A stretch of DNA of 15,744 bases, taken from the NCBI GenBank assembly GCA_040755535.1, contig JBFMAV010000089.1, forward strand, positions 1 to 15,744, given 5' to 3'. The position numbers and the translations under genes were made by a program. Source of the stretch: Aquabacter sp040755535. Its GTDB lineage: Bacteria; Pseudomonadota; Alphaproteobacteria; Rhizobiales; Xanthobacteraceae. Below the pieces are notes generated by a model. The model searched no databases. It saw only the letters and a program-made list of their open reading frames with translations, and had not been told where the DNA came from. Shown piece after piece: positions 8,088 to 15,621 of this stretch (the stretch's first letter is position 1; each line of letters opens with the position of its first letter).

Positions 8088-8531
8088 TCAGTCTTCGGGC
8101 TTGGTCGTCTGGCATAGGTTCGTGCGGATCAGGGCGAGCGCGGCCCGGAACGCGGCGCGGTCGGGGTCGGAGAGCCCTTTCAGCGCCTCTTCGCGCGCGC
8201 CCGCAGAGGCGGCCATGACGCGTTCCAGGAGCGGCGCTGCGGTATCGGTCAGGCGGATGATCTTGGCGCGGCGGTCGGTGGGGTCGGTCTCGCGCACCAC
8301 CAGTCCCTGCGCTTCCAGCCGATCGAGGAACCCAACCAGGGTCATGGGCTCGACATTCATCCGCACGGCCAGCGCGGTCTGCCGCAAACCCGGATTGATA
8401 TTGACGTGCGCCAGGGTGCGCGCCTCGCCTGCGGTGATACCGAGGCCGGCCTGCTCGAAGGCTTGGTCGAGGCGCGCGCGATACAGGCGCGCAGCGTCCA
8501 CCAGCATGAATCCGATCGGTGGTTCCATCAT
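8088..8531 (-). CDS. MarR-family transcriptional regulator
   Basis: 147 aa, usual length. Seen: N-terminal dimerisation helix, winged helix-turn-helix about 35-100 with recognition helix MNVEPMTLVGFLDRLEAQGLV and a wing DPTDRRAKIIRLT (83-95), then a C-terminal dimerisation helix. Two adjacent ATGs (8531 and 8528) are possible starts. It is co-directional with the MFS exporter, 11 bp upstream of it, so it is likely an autorepressor of a marR-MFS operon released by the exporter's substrate. The 156-bp region upstream is shared with the divergent diguanylate cyclase gene and holds a CCTTAT direct repeat that could be its operator. Confidence 0.9.
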   Translation of the reverse strand: MMEPPIGFMLVDAARLYRARLDQAFEQAGLGITAGEARTLAHVNINPGLRQTALAVRMNVEPMTLVGFLDRLEAQGLVVRETDPTDRRAKIIRLTDTAAPLLERVMAASAGAREEALKGLSDPDRAAFRAALALIRTNLCQTTKPED

Positions 8532-8546
8532 GTCAGCCAGCCATAC

Positions 8547-8563
8547 CTTATGTTTGCCTTATA
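8547..8563. promoter_or_regulatory. CCTTAT direct repeat, possible MarR operator
   Basis: Two copies of CCTTAT separated by 5 bp (11 bp centre to centre, about one helix turn) lie 16 bp upstream of the marR start in the divergent intergenic region. An 11-bp period would put both copies on the same DNA face. MarR proteins usually bind inverted repeats, so assignment to this regulator is tentative. Confidence 0.3.
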
Positions 8564-8616
8564 ATCAACATTCCCACGTATTTCGCATCTTGGATCCCAT
8601 CCGCGTAGCCAGACCT

Positions 8617-8645
8617 TTGGCGAAATCCCGTTGGCAAAGTACGAT
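8617..8645 (+). promoter_or_regulatory. Putative sigma70-type promoter of the Cache-GGDEF gene
   Basis: TTGGCG (8617-8622), a 17-bp spacer and TACGAT (8640-8645) match the -35/-10 consensus at four of six positions each. The predicted leader is about 35 nt before the GTG start. It sits in the region divergent from marR. Confidence 0.4.
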
Positions 8646-8687
8646 AGGAGTATCAATCGAGATTAGGGTGAACCGAAAGGGCCGCGC

Positions 8688-10385
8688 GTGATCGACACAC
8701 TGCGAAGCCGCCTCCACCGCCTTCAGGACCGAATGTCGGTGGCGCAGCAGATGAGCCTCGCCATGGCGCTCGTATCCCTCGCCGGCATTTCGGCCCTCGC
8801 CATGCTGTCGGCCGGGCTGTCGCGCACCGAGATGATTCGTCGCATCACGACTGACATCACACTGTCGGCCAAGATGGTCGCCACGCAGATGGACGATGAA
8901 TTGTTCGAGCGGTACGCGGATATTCGGCAACTGGCGACCATGGCGCCCCTGACCCCTCTGTGGACCGACGATGCCGCCGCCATTCGTGCCGCCCTCGATG
9001 AAATGCGCACGGTTCTGCCGATCTATGCCTGGATCGGGTTCGCCCGGCCGGACGGGCATGTGGTCGCGTCGACGGGTGGTCTCCTGGAAGGCGTATCCGT
9101 GGCGCAGCGGCCGTGGTTCAGCGCGGGCCTGAAAGGCCCCTTCGTGGGCGATGTCCACGAGGCCGTCCTGCTGGCCAAGCACATGGGCCCGACCCGCTCG
9201 GGGGAGCCTCACCGCTTCGTGGACGTGGCCTTTCCCATCCACTCCGCCGATAACCGGTTGCTCGGCGTGCTCGGCGCCCATCTCAGCTTCGAATGGGTCG
9301 AGACCATGCGCCGCGGCGCGCTGCAAGGCTCCAGCGAGAAGGAGATCTGGGTCCTCAACCGGGACGGAGACGTGTTGCTCGGGCCCAAATTGGAGAAGCC
9401 TCCGTTCCCGGCGGCGCGGGTGGCTCTCATGCACAAGGAGGGGGCCGGCGCCTTCCAGGAGGGCAGCGGGACACATGAGATGTTGACCGGCTTTGCCGTC
9501 GCCGACGGACGCGGCGCCTATCCGGGACTTGGCTGGATCGTTGTTGCCCAGCAGGACGCGTCCGTCGCTTTTGCCCTGCCGACGCGTGTCGGCGCGACGA
9601 TCCTGGTGATCGGCGTGTTGGTGATGCTGGTTTCCGTCCTGTTCACCGTGTGGGTCTCGCGCCGGGTCTCGCGGCCGCTCACGGCCCTGACCCGCATCTC
9701 CGATGAGATCGGCCGCAATCCCCAAGTGACGATGCTGCCGCGCTTGCGCGGCTCGCTGGAGGTCATTCAGGTGTCCGGGTCGTTGCGCGCCCTGCTGCGT
9801 CGGCTCGGGAGCGCAGAACTGAAATTTGTCGAGCACGCGCAGCGTTACGAGCAGGACCTGGCGGATCTGCGCCGGCTCGCGGACAGTGACCCTCTGACCG
9901 GCCTGATGAATCGGCGCTCCTTCCTCAGCGTTGCCGAGACGGCGCTCCAGGGCACGCGCAGCAGCGATCGGCTCGGCATTCTCATGGGCGACATCGATCA
10001 CTTCAAGGCCGTGAACGACACTTACGGGCATCCGGCCGGCGACGAGGTGATCCGCTATATTGGCGCCACCATCTCCGCCGCCCTGCGCACCAAGGACAGG
10101 GTCGCGCGATTCGGGGGCGAGGAGTTCGTCGTGCTGCTGTTGGATGTGACCGAAACCGAGATGATGATGCTGGCGGAGCGCGTGCGCACCTCCATCGCCG
10201 CGCGGCCGGTGCAGTTCGATGGGCACGACATTGCCGTGACCATGAGCTTTGGCGCCGCCTTGGCACGCGACGGGGATCGCGACGTGGACGCGGTGATCGA
10301 GCGGGCGGACTTCGCCCTTTACGAGGCCAAGACCTCGGGCCGCAACAAAGTGGCCTGTGCCACCAACCTCAGTCGGGTTGCCTGA
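8688..10385 (+). CDS. Membrane diguanylate cyclase with Cache-like sensor, HAMP and GGDEF
   Basis: 565 aa. Seen: membrane helix about 22-43, a periplasmic double-Cache-like sensor about 48-290, a second helix about 303-323, a HAMP region about 324-378, and a GGDEF domain about 398-557. The active site is GGEEF (476-480) with DIDHFKAVND (435-444) for GTP and metal binding; the inhibitory site R467-T-K-D470 lies five residues before it. Predicted: converts two GTP to c-di-GMP in response to an extracellular ligand, with product inhibition. The GTG start follows GAAAGG with 7-nt spacing. A strong hairpin terminator follows 11 bp after the stop, so this looks like a single-gene unit. The ligand is unknown; Cache domains often bind small carboxylates or amino acids. 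Confidence 0.92.
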   Translation: MIDTLRSRLHRLQDRMSVAQQMSLAMALVSLAGISALAMLSAGLSRTEMIRRITTDITLSAKMVATQMDDELFERYADIRQLATMAPLTPLWTDDAAAIRAALDEMRTVLPIYAWIGFARPDGHVVASTGGLLEGVSVAQRPWFSAGLKGPFVGDVHEAVLLAKHMGPTRSGEPHRFVDVAFPIHSADNRLLGVLGAHLSFEWVETMRRGALQGSSEKEIWVLNRDGDVLLGPKLEKPPFPAARVALMHKEGAGAFQEGSGTHEMLTGFAVADGRGAYPGLGWIVVAQQDASVAFALPTRVGATILVIGVLVMLVSVLFTVWVSRRVSRPLTALTRISDEIGRNPQVTMLPRLRGSLEVIQVSGSLRALLRRLGSAELKFVEHAQRYEQDLADLRRLADSDPLTGLMNRRSFLSVAETALQGTRSSDRLGILMGDIDHFKAVNDTYGHPAGDEVIRYIGATISAALRTKDRVARFGGEEFVVLLLDVTETEMMMLAERVRTSIAARPVQFDGHDIAVTMSFGAALARDGDRDVDAVIERADFALYEAKTSGRNKVACATNLSRVA

Positions 10386-10395
10386 CGCGCCCCGG

Positions 10396-10429
10396 CGTCC
10401 CGGCACGTCCGCCGGGACGAGCGTTTTCC
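10396..10429 (+). terminator. Rho-independent terminator after the Cache-GGDEF gene
   Basis: A perfect 9-bp stem (CGTCCCGGC / GCCGGGACG, 10396-10404 and 10411-10419) with a 6-nt loop is followed by a short T run (TTTT at 10424-10427, then CC and TT). The stem is strong; the T tract is short and starts 4 nt after the stem. Confidence 0.7.
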
Positions 10430-10482
10430 TTGATCGTGGCCACCCGGTTCCGTTATGACGTTGATGTCTTTGCGGAGTTTTC

Positions 10483-10511
10483 TTGACCGCCGGCCGTGCG
10501 GTGTGTGTGAT
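10483..10511 (+). promoter_or_regulatory. Putative promoter of the GntR/FCD gene
   Basis: TTGACC (10483-10488), a 17-bp spacer and TGTGAT (10506-10511). The -35 matches the consensus at five of six positions and the -10 at four. It would give a leader of roughly 110 nt that contains an inverted repeat at 10581-10605. Confidence 0.4.
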
Positions 10512-10580
10512 CGCGCCGTCCGCTGGCATTTAGCCTTCGGCCCGTCCCGTTGAGGTGACGTCGGTCCTGTTTTGCGTATT

Positions 10581-10605
10581 CCCGGCTTTTTTGCTTTCAG
10601 CCGGG
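10581..10605 (+). repeat. Inverted repeat in the leader of the GntR/FCD gene
   Basis: CCCGGCT (10581-10587) pairs with AGCCGGG (10599-10605) around an 11-nt T-rich loop. It ends 21 nt before the ATG. It may be a leader hairpin or an operator; no T tract follows, so it is not a typical terminator. Confidence 0.4.
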
Positions 10606-10626
10606 CCTGAAATTGCGAAGGTCATC

Positions 10627-11346
10627 ATGGCATTACGGCATTCTATCAAGCTGATTGAAGAAATCGCGGACCAGATCAAGGCGAAGATCCTTTCAGGCGG
10701 CTATCGGCCGGGCGAGCGCCTCAAGCAAGAGCGATTGGCCGAGGAGTTCGGCGTCAGCCGCACCCCCATCCGGGAGGCGCTGTCGCGCCTTGAGGCGCAG
10801 GGCCTGGTGTCCCAGCCCTTGCGCCGCAGCGCGGTGGTCACCAAGCCGTCCGTTCAGGATGTGGGCGAGATCTTTCAGATACGCGCGGAACTGGAGGGAC
10901 TCACGGCGACCCTGGCCGCCAGCGCCATCACGGACAGCGAATTGGCCCGACTGCGGGGGGCGCTGGACATTTGGCAGGCGCGCCTGGAGCCGGCGCAAAG
11001 CCTGTCGGGTCGAGGGCAATCTGCCCGCCAGAAGGCATGGCGGAAGTTCGAGGCGGAGTTTCACAGCGCCGTGACCGCTGCGGCCCGCAACCGGAACCTT
11101 GAGCGCGTGCTGCGCGATCTGATGAGCGGCGCGGTGGGCGCGATCGTGTCGGCTTCCGCGAGCGGCATGTCCGCGCCGGATCTGACGGAGCATCTCGATC
11201 GCCACTGCGCCATCTTCGATGCGCTCCGCCACCGAGACCCGCAGGAAGCCCGCAGGCTCATTGCCGCGGATGTCGTCGCCACCGGGCAGTTCGTGACCGA
11301 ATGGTACCGAAGCCTGAGCGCAAGCGAAGCCGCTTCTCAGAAATAG
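10627..11346 (+). CDS. GntR-family transcriptional regulator, FCD subfamily
   Basis: 239 aa. Seen: N-terminal winged helix about 8-70 with the family motif GERLKQERLAEEFGVSRTPI leading into REALSRLEAQGLV, then a helical FCD effector domain about 78-225. The open frame extends 24 codons upstream, but the ATG at 10627 fits the family N-terminus and has GAAGG 5 nt before it. In FCD domains a metal is usually held by one Asp and three His; here E143 or a neighbour replaces the Asp of the D..FH motif, H146 and H193 fit the next two, and no His is visible at the last position (AADVVATG). Regulators of this family usually control catabolism or uptake of an organic acid. Its target is unknown: neither neighbour is metabolic, and the ugp operon is 2 kb downstream. 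Confidence 0.9.
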   Translation: MALRHSIKLIEEIADQIKAKILSGGYRPGERLKQERLAEEFGVSRTPIREALSRLEAQGLVSQPLRRSAVVTKPSVQDVGEIFQIRAELEGLTATLAASAITDSELARLRGALDIWQARLEPAQSLSGRGQSARQKAWRKFEAEFHSAVTAAARNRNLERVLRDLMSGAVGAIVSASASGMSAPDLTEHLDRHCAIFDALRHRDPQEARRLIAADVVATGQFVTEWYRSLSASEAASQK

Positions 11347-11467
11347 GGACTTTTCGTTTGGCCTGCAACTACAAATAGCGGAATGACACGGCCTGCACGA
11401 AACCACTTGATTTCGGCGTCCGTTGGGTTTCTGGTGTAACAAATTCTTGTGCACGGGGACCGGAAGA

Positions 11468-13168
11468 GTGGTCCAGCAAAATTCGTACGCGTTCTTTGCG
11501 CGCTTGTTGGATACAATCGATATTGGGTTTTGCCTTTTCGATTCAGAGGATAATGCTGTCCTTTGGAATGATACATTCCTGCGATTCTTTCCCGAGCACG
11601 CGACGGATATTTTCGAAGGTGAGCCCTATCGCGAAAATCTGCGCCGATTCTTTGCCGGTCGCACCGAGGCGGCGGACCCCGAGCGGCTCGAAAGCTTGAT
11701 TGATGAGGCGGTGCATCGGCATCGCTCCCAATCGCGCCCCTTCACCTTTCTACACCGCGGCCGGCGCCTGCGCGTGACCTCCCTGGTAACTCCGGCCGGC
11801 GGTCGCCTGCGTGTCTGGCAGGATCTCGAACCCGAGGCGCAAAAGGGCGAGGTGGCGCCGTCCTGGGACACTTTCCCCATTGACCTGTTGGATCATATCG
11901 CCGATGGCGCCACGGTGATCGACCAGGACGACAAGATTGTCGCCGCCAATCACGAGTTTCACGTTTTGTATGATGTTCCCAAAGGCCGCTCGGTCATCGG
12001 GGTGACATTGGCGCAGGTGGTCCGGGACGCCTGGGCGGCGGCGGGATGCGCGGCAGAGGGGCGGGCACTTTTCGCCGGCAGCGTTCACGCCATGGTTGGG
12101 CCGTTCGAGGTTGAGCTTCCCGACGGGCAATGGCGTCGCGTCAGCGCGCGTCCGCTGGCCAACGGTTCAGGCTATTTCAGCCATGCGGACATCACGGTGC
12201 TGAAGCGTCAGCAGCAGAATCTGCTGGCGGCCGAGCGGCGGGCGCGGGAAGGCGAATACAAGTACCGTCTGCTGGCCGAGAATGCGAGCGACGTCATCAT
12301 CGCCATGTCGGCGGACCTGCGCGTGCAATTCGTCTCGCCTGCGGTGCGCCGGGTCCTCGGCTGGTCCCCGGAGGATCTCGTCGCCGCGCCGCTCACCCAC
12401 TTCCTTCACGAGGACGCCCGTTCTGCCTTCTTTCCCGCCCGTGGCCTGACCGGCGGCCACCAGGATCGCCACGCCACTTTCACCTGCCAGATGCGCACGG
12501 CAGCCGGCGCCTGGGCGTGGATGGAAGCTTCGCTCGGCTTGCTGCCCGATGAGGCAGTCGGCGAGCACGCCATCGCCATGGTGTGCAGCTTTCGCGATGT
12601 CACCGAACGCGTGCGCGCGGAACGCGCGCTGAAGCTGGCCCACGATGAATTGTCGTCCATGGCCGCAACCGATGCGCTGACCGGCCTTGCCAACCGTCGT
12701 CGCTTCGATTCGCAGTTCGATCTGGAATGGCGCCGCGCCGCGCGCGACCGGCGCCCCCTCTCCCTGATGCTGATCGATGTCGATCACTTCAAGGCGGTGA
12801 ATGACCGCCACGGTCATGTGATCGGCGATGAATGCCTGCGCCGCGTCGCAGAGCTCTTGCGGGCCAGCATGCGACGTCCCGGCGATCTGGCCTCGCGCTA
12901 TGGAGGCGAGGAGTTCGCGGTGCTTCTGCCTGAGACCCCCGCCGCCGGCACATTGGCCGTCGTGGAGAAGATCCGTGCCAGCATGGCGCAGGAGGACTGG
13001 TCCCGCATCAGTCCCAATCTGCCCCGCCTCACCGTCAGCATTGGTGTGTGCAGCGTTCAGGGGACCGAGGCCGTCACCATGGCGGAAATGCTGAGACGCG
13101 CGGACGAGGCGCTGTATCGCGCCAAGAACAATGGGCGAAACCGCTTCGACCTTCACGAGATCCCCTGA
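11468..13168 (+). CDS. Soluble diguanylate cyclase with multiple PAS domains and GGDEF
   Basis: 566 aa with no membrane segment. Seen: PAS-like region 1 about 8-120, PAS-like region 2 about 137-245, a short linking helix, PAS domain 3 about 264-380 ending in SFRDVTERVRAERAL, and a GGDEF domain about 400-563. The active site is GGEEF (479-483) with DVDHFKAVND (437-446); the inhibitory site R470-P-G-D473 is intact. Predicted: cytosolic c-di-GMP synthesis controlled by an intracellular signal. Start: the frame opens at TTG 11423, but that stretch (GFWCNKFLC) is not PAS-like; GTG 11468, with GGGGA 8 nt before it, is preferred, and TTG 11447 is also possible. The first 200 bases of the gene are visibly richer in A+T than the rest, which may mark a later-acquired first PAS region. 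Confidence 0.88.
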   Translation: MVQQNSYAFFARLLDTIDIGFCLFDSEDNAVLWNDTFLRFFPEHATDIFEGEPYRENLRRFFAGRTEAADPERLESLIDEAVHRHRSQSRPFTFLHRGRRLRVTSLVTPAGGRLRVWQDLEPEAQKGEVAPSWDTFPIDLLDHIADGATVIDQDDKIVAANHEFHVLYDVPKGRSVIGVTLAQVVRDAWAAAGCAAEGRALFAGSVHAMVGPFEVELPDGQWRRVSARPLANGSGYFSHADITVLKRQQQNLLAAERRAREGEYKYRLLAENASDVIIAMSADLRVQFVSPAVRRVLGWSPEDLVAAPLTHFLHEDARSAFFPARGLTGGHQDRHATFTCQMRTAAGAWAWMEASLGLLPDEAVGEHAIAMVCSFRDVTERVRAERALKLAHDELSSMAATDALTGLANRRRFDSQFDLEWRRAARDRRPLSLMLIDVDHFKAVNDRHGHVIGDECLRRVAELLRASMRRPGDLASRYGGEEFAVLLPETPAAGTLAVVEKIRASMAQEDWSRISPNLPRLTVSIGVCSVQGTEAVTMAEMLRRADEALYRAKNNGRNRFDLHEIP

Positions 13169-13248
13169 TCCGCGCCAGATCCGGGACGCAGAGGTCCATT
13201 TCATCATACTGTGAACCGGACAGGGCAAGCTGAGGATCGCATCCGTCT

Positions 13249-13305
13249 CGCCTCCCGACCTCCTGCGGGGCGGGCATGGCAGAGGCGATGGCGCGCCGGG
13301 AGGCG
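13249..13305 (+). repeat. 9-bp inverted repeat upstream of ugpB
   Basis: CGCCTCCCG (13249-13257) and CGGGAGGCG (13297-13305) are perfect complements separated by 39 nt. The second arm ends 8 nt before the ugpB Shine-Dalgarno sequence (AGAGGGG, 13314-13320). It may be an operator or a leader structure that affects translation, or chance in GC-rich DNA. Confidence 0.4.
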
Positions 13306-13327
13306 GCCGAGAGAGAGGGGACAAGCC

Positions 13328-14668
13328 ATGCAGCGTCGGGACATCCTTCGCGGATCAGCGGCCCTCGCCGCGATGACCCTGGTCGGAGCGCCGGCAGCCC
13401 GCGCGCAGTCGCCGGTGGCGATCAGCTTCTGGCACGCCATGTCGGGAGCCCTGGGGGAACGCGTCGTGCAGGTCTGCGAGGCCTTCAACGCGAGCCAGGG
13501 CGCGGCGCGGGTCGAACCGGTCTTCAAGGGCAGCTATATCGAGACCATGACCGCCGCCGTGGCCGCGTTCCGCGCGGGCCGGGCGCCGCATCTGGTGCAG
13601 GTGTTCGAGGTGGGAACGGGTTCCATGCTCGGCGCGGGTGCTGCTGTTCGCCAAGTCTGGCAATTGGCGCAGGATACCGGAATCCGGTTGGATCCCGTCG
13701 CCTATGTGGAGGCGGTGCGCAGCTATTACAGCCTGCCGGACGGCCGCATGGCCTCCATGCCGTTCAATTCCTCCACCCCCATCGCGTGGATCAATGCCGC
13801 GCTGTTCGAGCGCGCGGGGCTCGACCCCACCAAGCCCCCGGCGACATGGGAGGAGGTCGCAGCTGCTGCGCAGGCGCTGAAGGCCAAGGCGGGAGCAAAG
13901 GTGCCGCTCACCACCGCCTGGCCGAGCTGGGTGCTGATGGAGAATTATGGGGCCATCCACGATCTTCCCTACGCGACCAAGGACAATGGCTTCGAGGGGT
14001 TGGGCGCCGAGCTGGTCTGCAACGCGCCGCCGTATGTGAAGCAGATCCAGCGCATATTGGACCTCGCGAAAGAGGGACTGTTCGTCTATGGCGGGCGCGG
14101 CGCGAGCGGCGATCAGATCTTCCCCGCCGGCGACTGCGGCATCTCGCTCAATTCGTCTGCGGCCCGGGCGGGATTCGCCCGGGATGCTAAATTCCCGTTT
14201 CGCGCCGGCATGCTGCCCTATGACCCGCAGGTGAAGGCATCGCCCAACAATTCCATCATCGGCGGTGCCAGCCTCTGGACCATGACGGCGCCCAACCGCC
14301 CCGCCGCCGAATATGGCGCGGTCGCGGCCTTCCTCGCCTTCCTCGCAGAGCCCAAGACCGACGCGAAATGGGCGGAGATCACCGGCTACGTGCCCGTGAC
14401 CACGGCCGGAAGCGCAGAATTGACGGCCCAGGGCTATTTCGCCCGCACGCCCGACGCCGAGATCGCGGTGCGCCAGTTGGCACGAGGCACCGTGACGGTG
14501 AATTCCAAGGGCCTGCGGCTCGGCCGCCTGCCGGAAATTCGCTCCATCCTCGAAGAGGAACTGGAAGCGGCCCTCCAGGGACGCCAGAGTGCCCAGGGGG
14601 CGCTTGATTCCACCGTGGCACGCGGCAACAAGGTGCTTCGGGAATTCGAGGCATCCCAGCGCGGCTGA
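13328..14668 (+). CDS. ugpB: Periplasmic sn-glycerol-3-phosphate-binding protein of an ABC importer
   Basis: 446 aa, about the length of E. coli UgpB. Seen: export signal about 1-26 with a twin arginine (QRRDILRG), hydrophobic core and cleavage-like ARA-Q, suggesting Tat rather than Sec export. Family blocks in order: FWHAMSGALGE (34-44), FNSSTPIAWINAALFERAGL (146-165), TAWPSWVLMENYGAIHDLPY (196-215), NNSIIGGASLWTM (307-319), GYVPV (353-357) and KGLRLGRLPEIRSILEEELE (394-413). Predicted to bind sn-glycerol-3-phosphate or a glycerophosphodiester and deliver it to UgpA/UgpE. The ATG at 13328 follows AGAGGGG with 7-nt spacing; the open frame extends upstream without a signal peptide. ugpA follows after 15 bp. 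No convincing Pho box was found upstream. Confidence 0.92.
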   Translation: MQRRDILRGSAALAAMTLVGAPAARAQSPVAISFWHAMSGALGERVVQVCEAFNASQGAARVEPVFKGSYIETMTAAVAAFRAGRAPHLVQVFEVGTGSMLGAGAAVRQVWQLAQDTGIRLDPVAYVEAVRSYYSLPDGRMASMPFNSSTPIAWINAALFERAGLDPTKPPATWEEVAAAAQALKAKAGAKVPLTTAWPSWVLMENYGAIHDLPYATKDNGFEGLGAELVCNAPPYVKQIQRILDLAKEGLFVYGGRGASGDQIFPAGDCGISLNSSAARAGFARDAKFPFRAGMLPYDPQVKASPNNSIIGGASLWTMTAPNRPAAEYGAVAAFLAFLAEPKTDAKWAEITGYVPVTTAGSAELTAQGYFARTPDAEIAVRQLARGTVTVNSKGLRLGRLPEIRSILEEELEAALQGRQSAQGALDSTVARGNKVLREFEASQRG

Positions 14669-14683
14669 GCTGGCCGGAGGCAT

Positions 14684-15571
14684 ATGAACGAACGGCGCAC
14701 GCTGTTTGCGGGAATCGCGCTTCCGGTGCTGCTGGTGGCGCCGCAGGTGCTGCTGACGGCGGTCTTCTTCCTCTGGCCCGCCGTGCGGGCCGCGCAGGAT
14801 TCGCTGCAACGGGGCGACGCGTTCGGATTGTCCGTTCGGTTCGTGGGCCTGGCGAATTTCGCGGATCTGGTCTCGGACCCTCTCTATTTGGAAGCGGTGT
14901 GGCGCACCCTGTTCTTCTGTAGCGCGGTCAGCTTTCTGTCCATGGGCACCGCGCTGCTTCTGGCGCTGTGCGCCGATGCGGTGGTGCACGGGCGCGTCAC
15001 TTATCGCACGGCGCTGATCTGGCCTTATGCGGTGGCGCCGGTGGTCTCGGCGGCGGTCTGGCTGCTGATGCTGCACCCCCAGGTGGGTTGGCTGACGCCG
15101 GCTCTGGAGTGGCTCGGGATCACCTGGAACTACCGGCTCAATGACGTCCAGGCGATGCTGCTGGTGATCCTCGCCTCGGCCTGGAAGCAGGTGAGCTACA
15201 ATTTCATCTTCTTCCTCGCCGCGCTCCAGGCCATCCCCACCTCGCTTGTGGAAGCGGCGCGCATGGACGGGGCCGGGCCGGTGCGCCGTTTCGGCACCAT
15301 TCTGTTTCCGCTGCTCGCGCCCACCACCGGCTTCCTTCTGAGCGTTAACATCGCCTATTCGGCGTTCGAGACCTTCGGCACCATTGAGGCGCTGACGCGG
15401 GGCGGGCCAGGCCAGGCAACCGAGACGCTGATGCTGAAGGTCTATCGCGACGGGGTCGTCAATCTCGATCTGGGCGCCTCTTCGGCGCAGTCCGTTGTGC
15501 TGATGGCGGGTACCATGGGGCTGGTGGCGCTCCAGGCCCTTATGATGCGCCGGCGGAAGGATCTCGCGTGA
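14684..15571 (+). CDS. ugpA: sn-Glycerol-3-phosphate ABC transporter permease UgpA
   Basis: 295 aa inner-membrane permease, family length. Seen: about six hydrophobic segments (near 8-32, 75-97, 108-130, 157-180, 205-226 and 266-287) and the EAA loop EAARMDGAGPVRRFGTILFP (190-209), which couples to the ATPase UgpC. The segment LTRGGPGQATETLM (237-250) is typical of MalF/UgpA-type permeases. ATG is preceded by GGAGG only 3 nt away. The stop overlaps the GTG of ugpE by 4 bp. The gene is intact, but its partner ugpE is disrupted, so UgpA probably lacks its normal heterodimer unless another permease replaces it. Confidence 0.93.
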   Translation: MNERRTLFAGIALPVLLVAPQVLLTAVFFLWPAVRAAQDSLQRGDAFGLSVRFVGLANFADLVSDPLYLEAVWRTLFFCSAVSFLSMGTALLLALCADAVVHGRVTYRTALIWPYAVAPVVSAAVWLLMLHPQVGWLTPALEWLGITWNYRLNDVQAMLLVILASAWKQVSYNFIFFLAALQAIPTSLVEAARMDGAGPVRRFGTILFPLLAPTTGFLLSVNIAYSAFETFGTIEALTRGGPGQATETLMLKVYRDGVVNLDLGASSAQSVVLMAGTMGLVALQALMMRRRKDLA

Positions 15572-15621
15572 CCGTCGGCCGTCTTCTCACCCACCTCGTC
15601 CTGATCCTGGGCGTGCTCTTA
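15568..15621 (+). pseudogene. ugpE: 5' remnant of ugpE, interrupted by an IS element
   Basis: The GTG start overlaps the ugpA stop by 4 bp (GTGA), as expected for a coupled second permease. The first codons read MTVGRLLTHLVLILGV, which aligns with the start of UgpE proteins (E. coli has a similar SHTMLILGI segment). In the family the helix then continues toward an FPLY motif; here, after 17-18 codons, the sequence changes to unrelated DNA that leads into a transposase. The break is inside the first membrane segment, so no functional UgpE can be made from this copy. The 3' part of ugpE, and probably ugpC, should lie beyond the element outside the window. Confidence 0.85.

Noticed and set aside
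6784..8691. 635-codon plus-strand frame across the MFS and marR genes
   Set aside because: The minus strand encodes two well-recognised proteins here; the plus frame has no domain and low-complexity H/R/G/E content.
8565..10529. 654-codon open frame antisense to the Cache-GGDEF gene
   Set aside because: Its composition (rich in R, H, Q, G) is that of a GC-rich shadow frame, and the plus strand holds a clear GGDEF protein with all motifs.
13195..13235. Possible Pho box upstream of ugpB (CTGTGAA ... GACAGGG)
   Set aside because: It only loosely resembles two CTGTCAT-type half-sites; too few matches to call.
13355..15076. 573-codon minus-strand frame over ugpB/ugpA
   Set aside because: It is a shadow of the two ugp genes in GC-rich DNA, with no recognisable motif.
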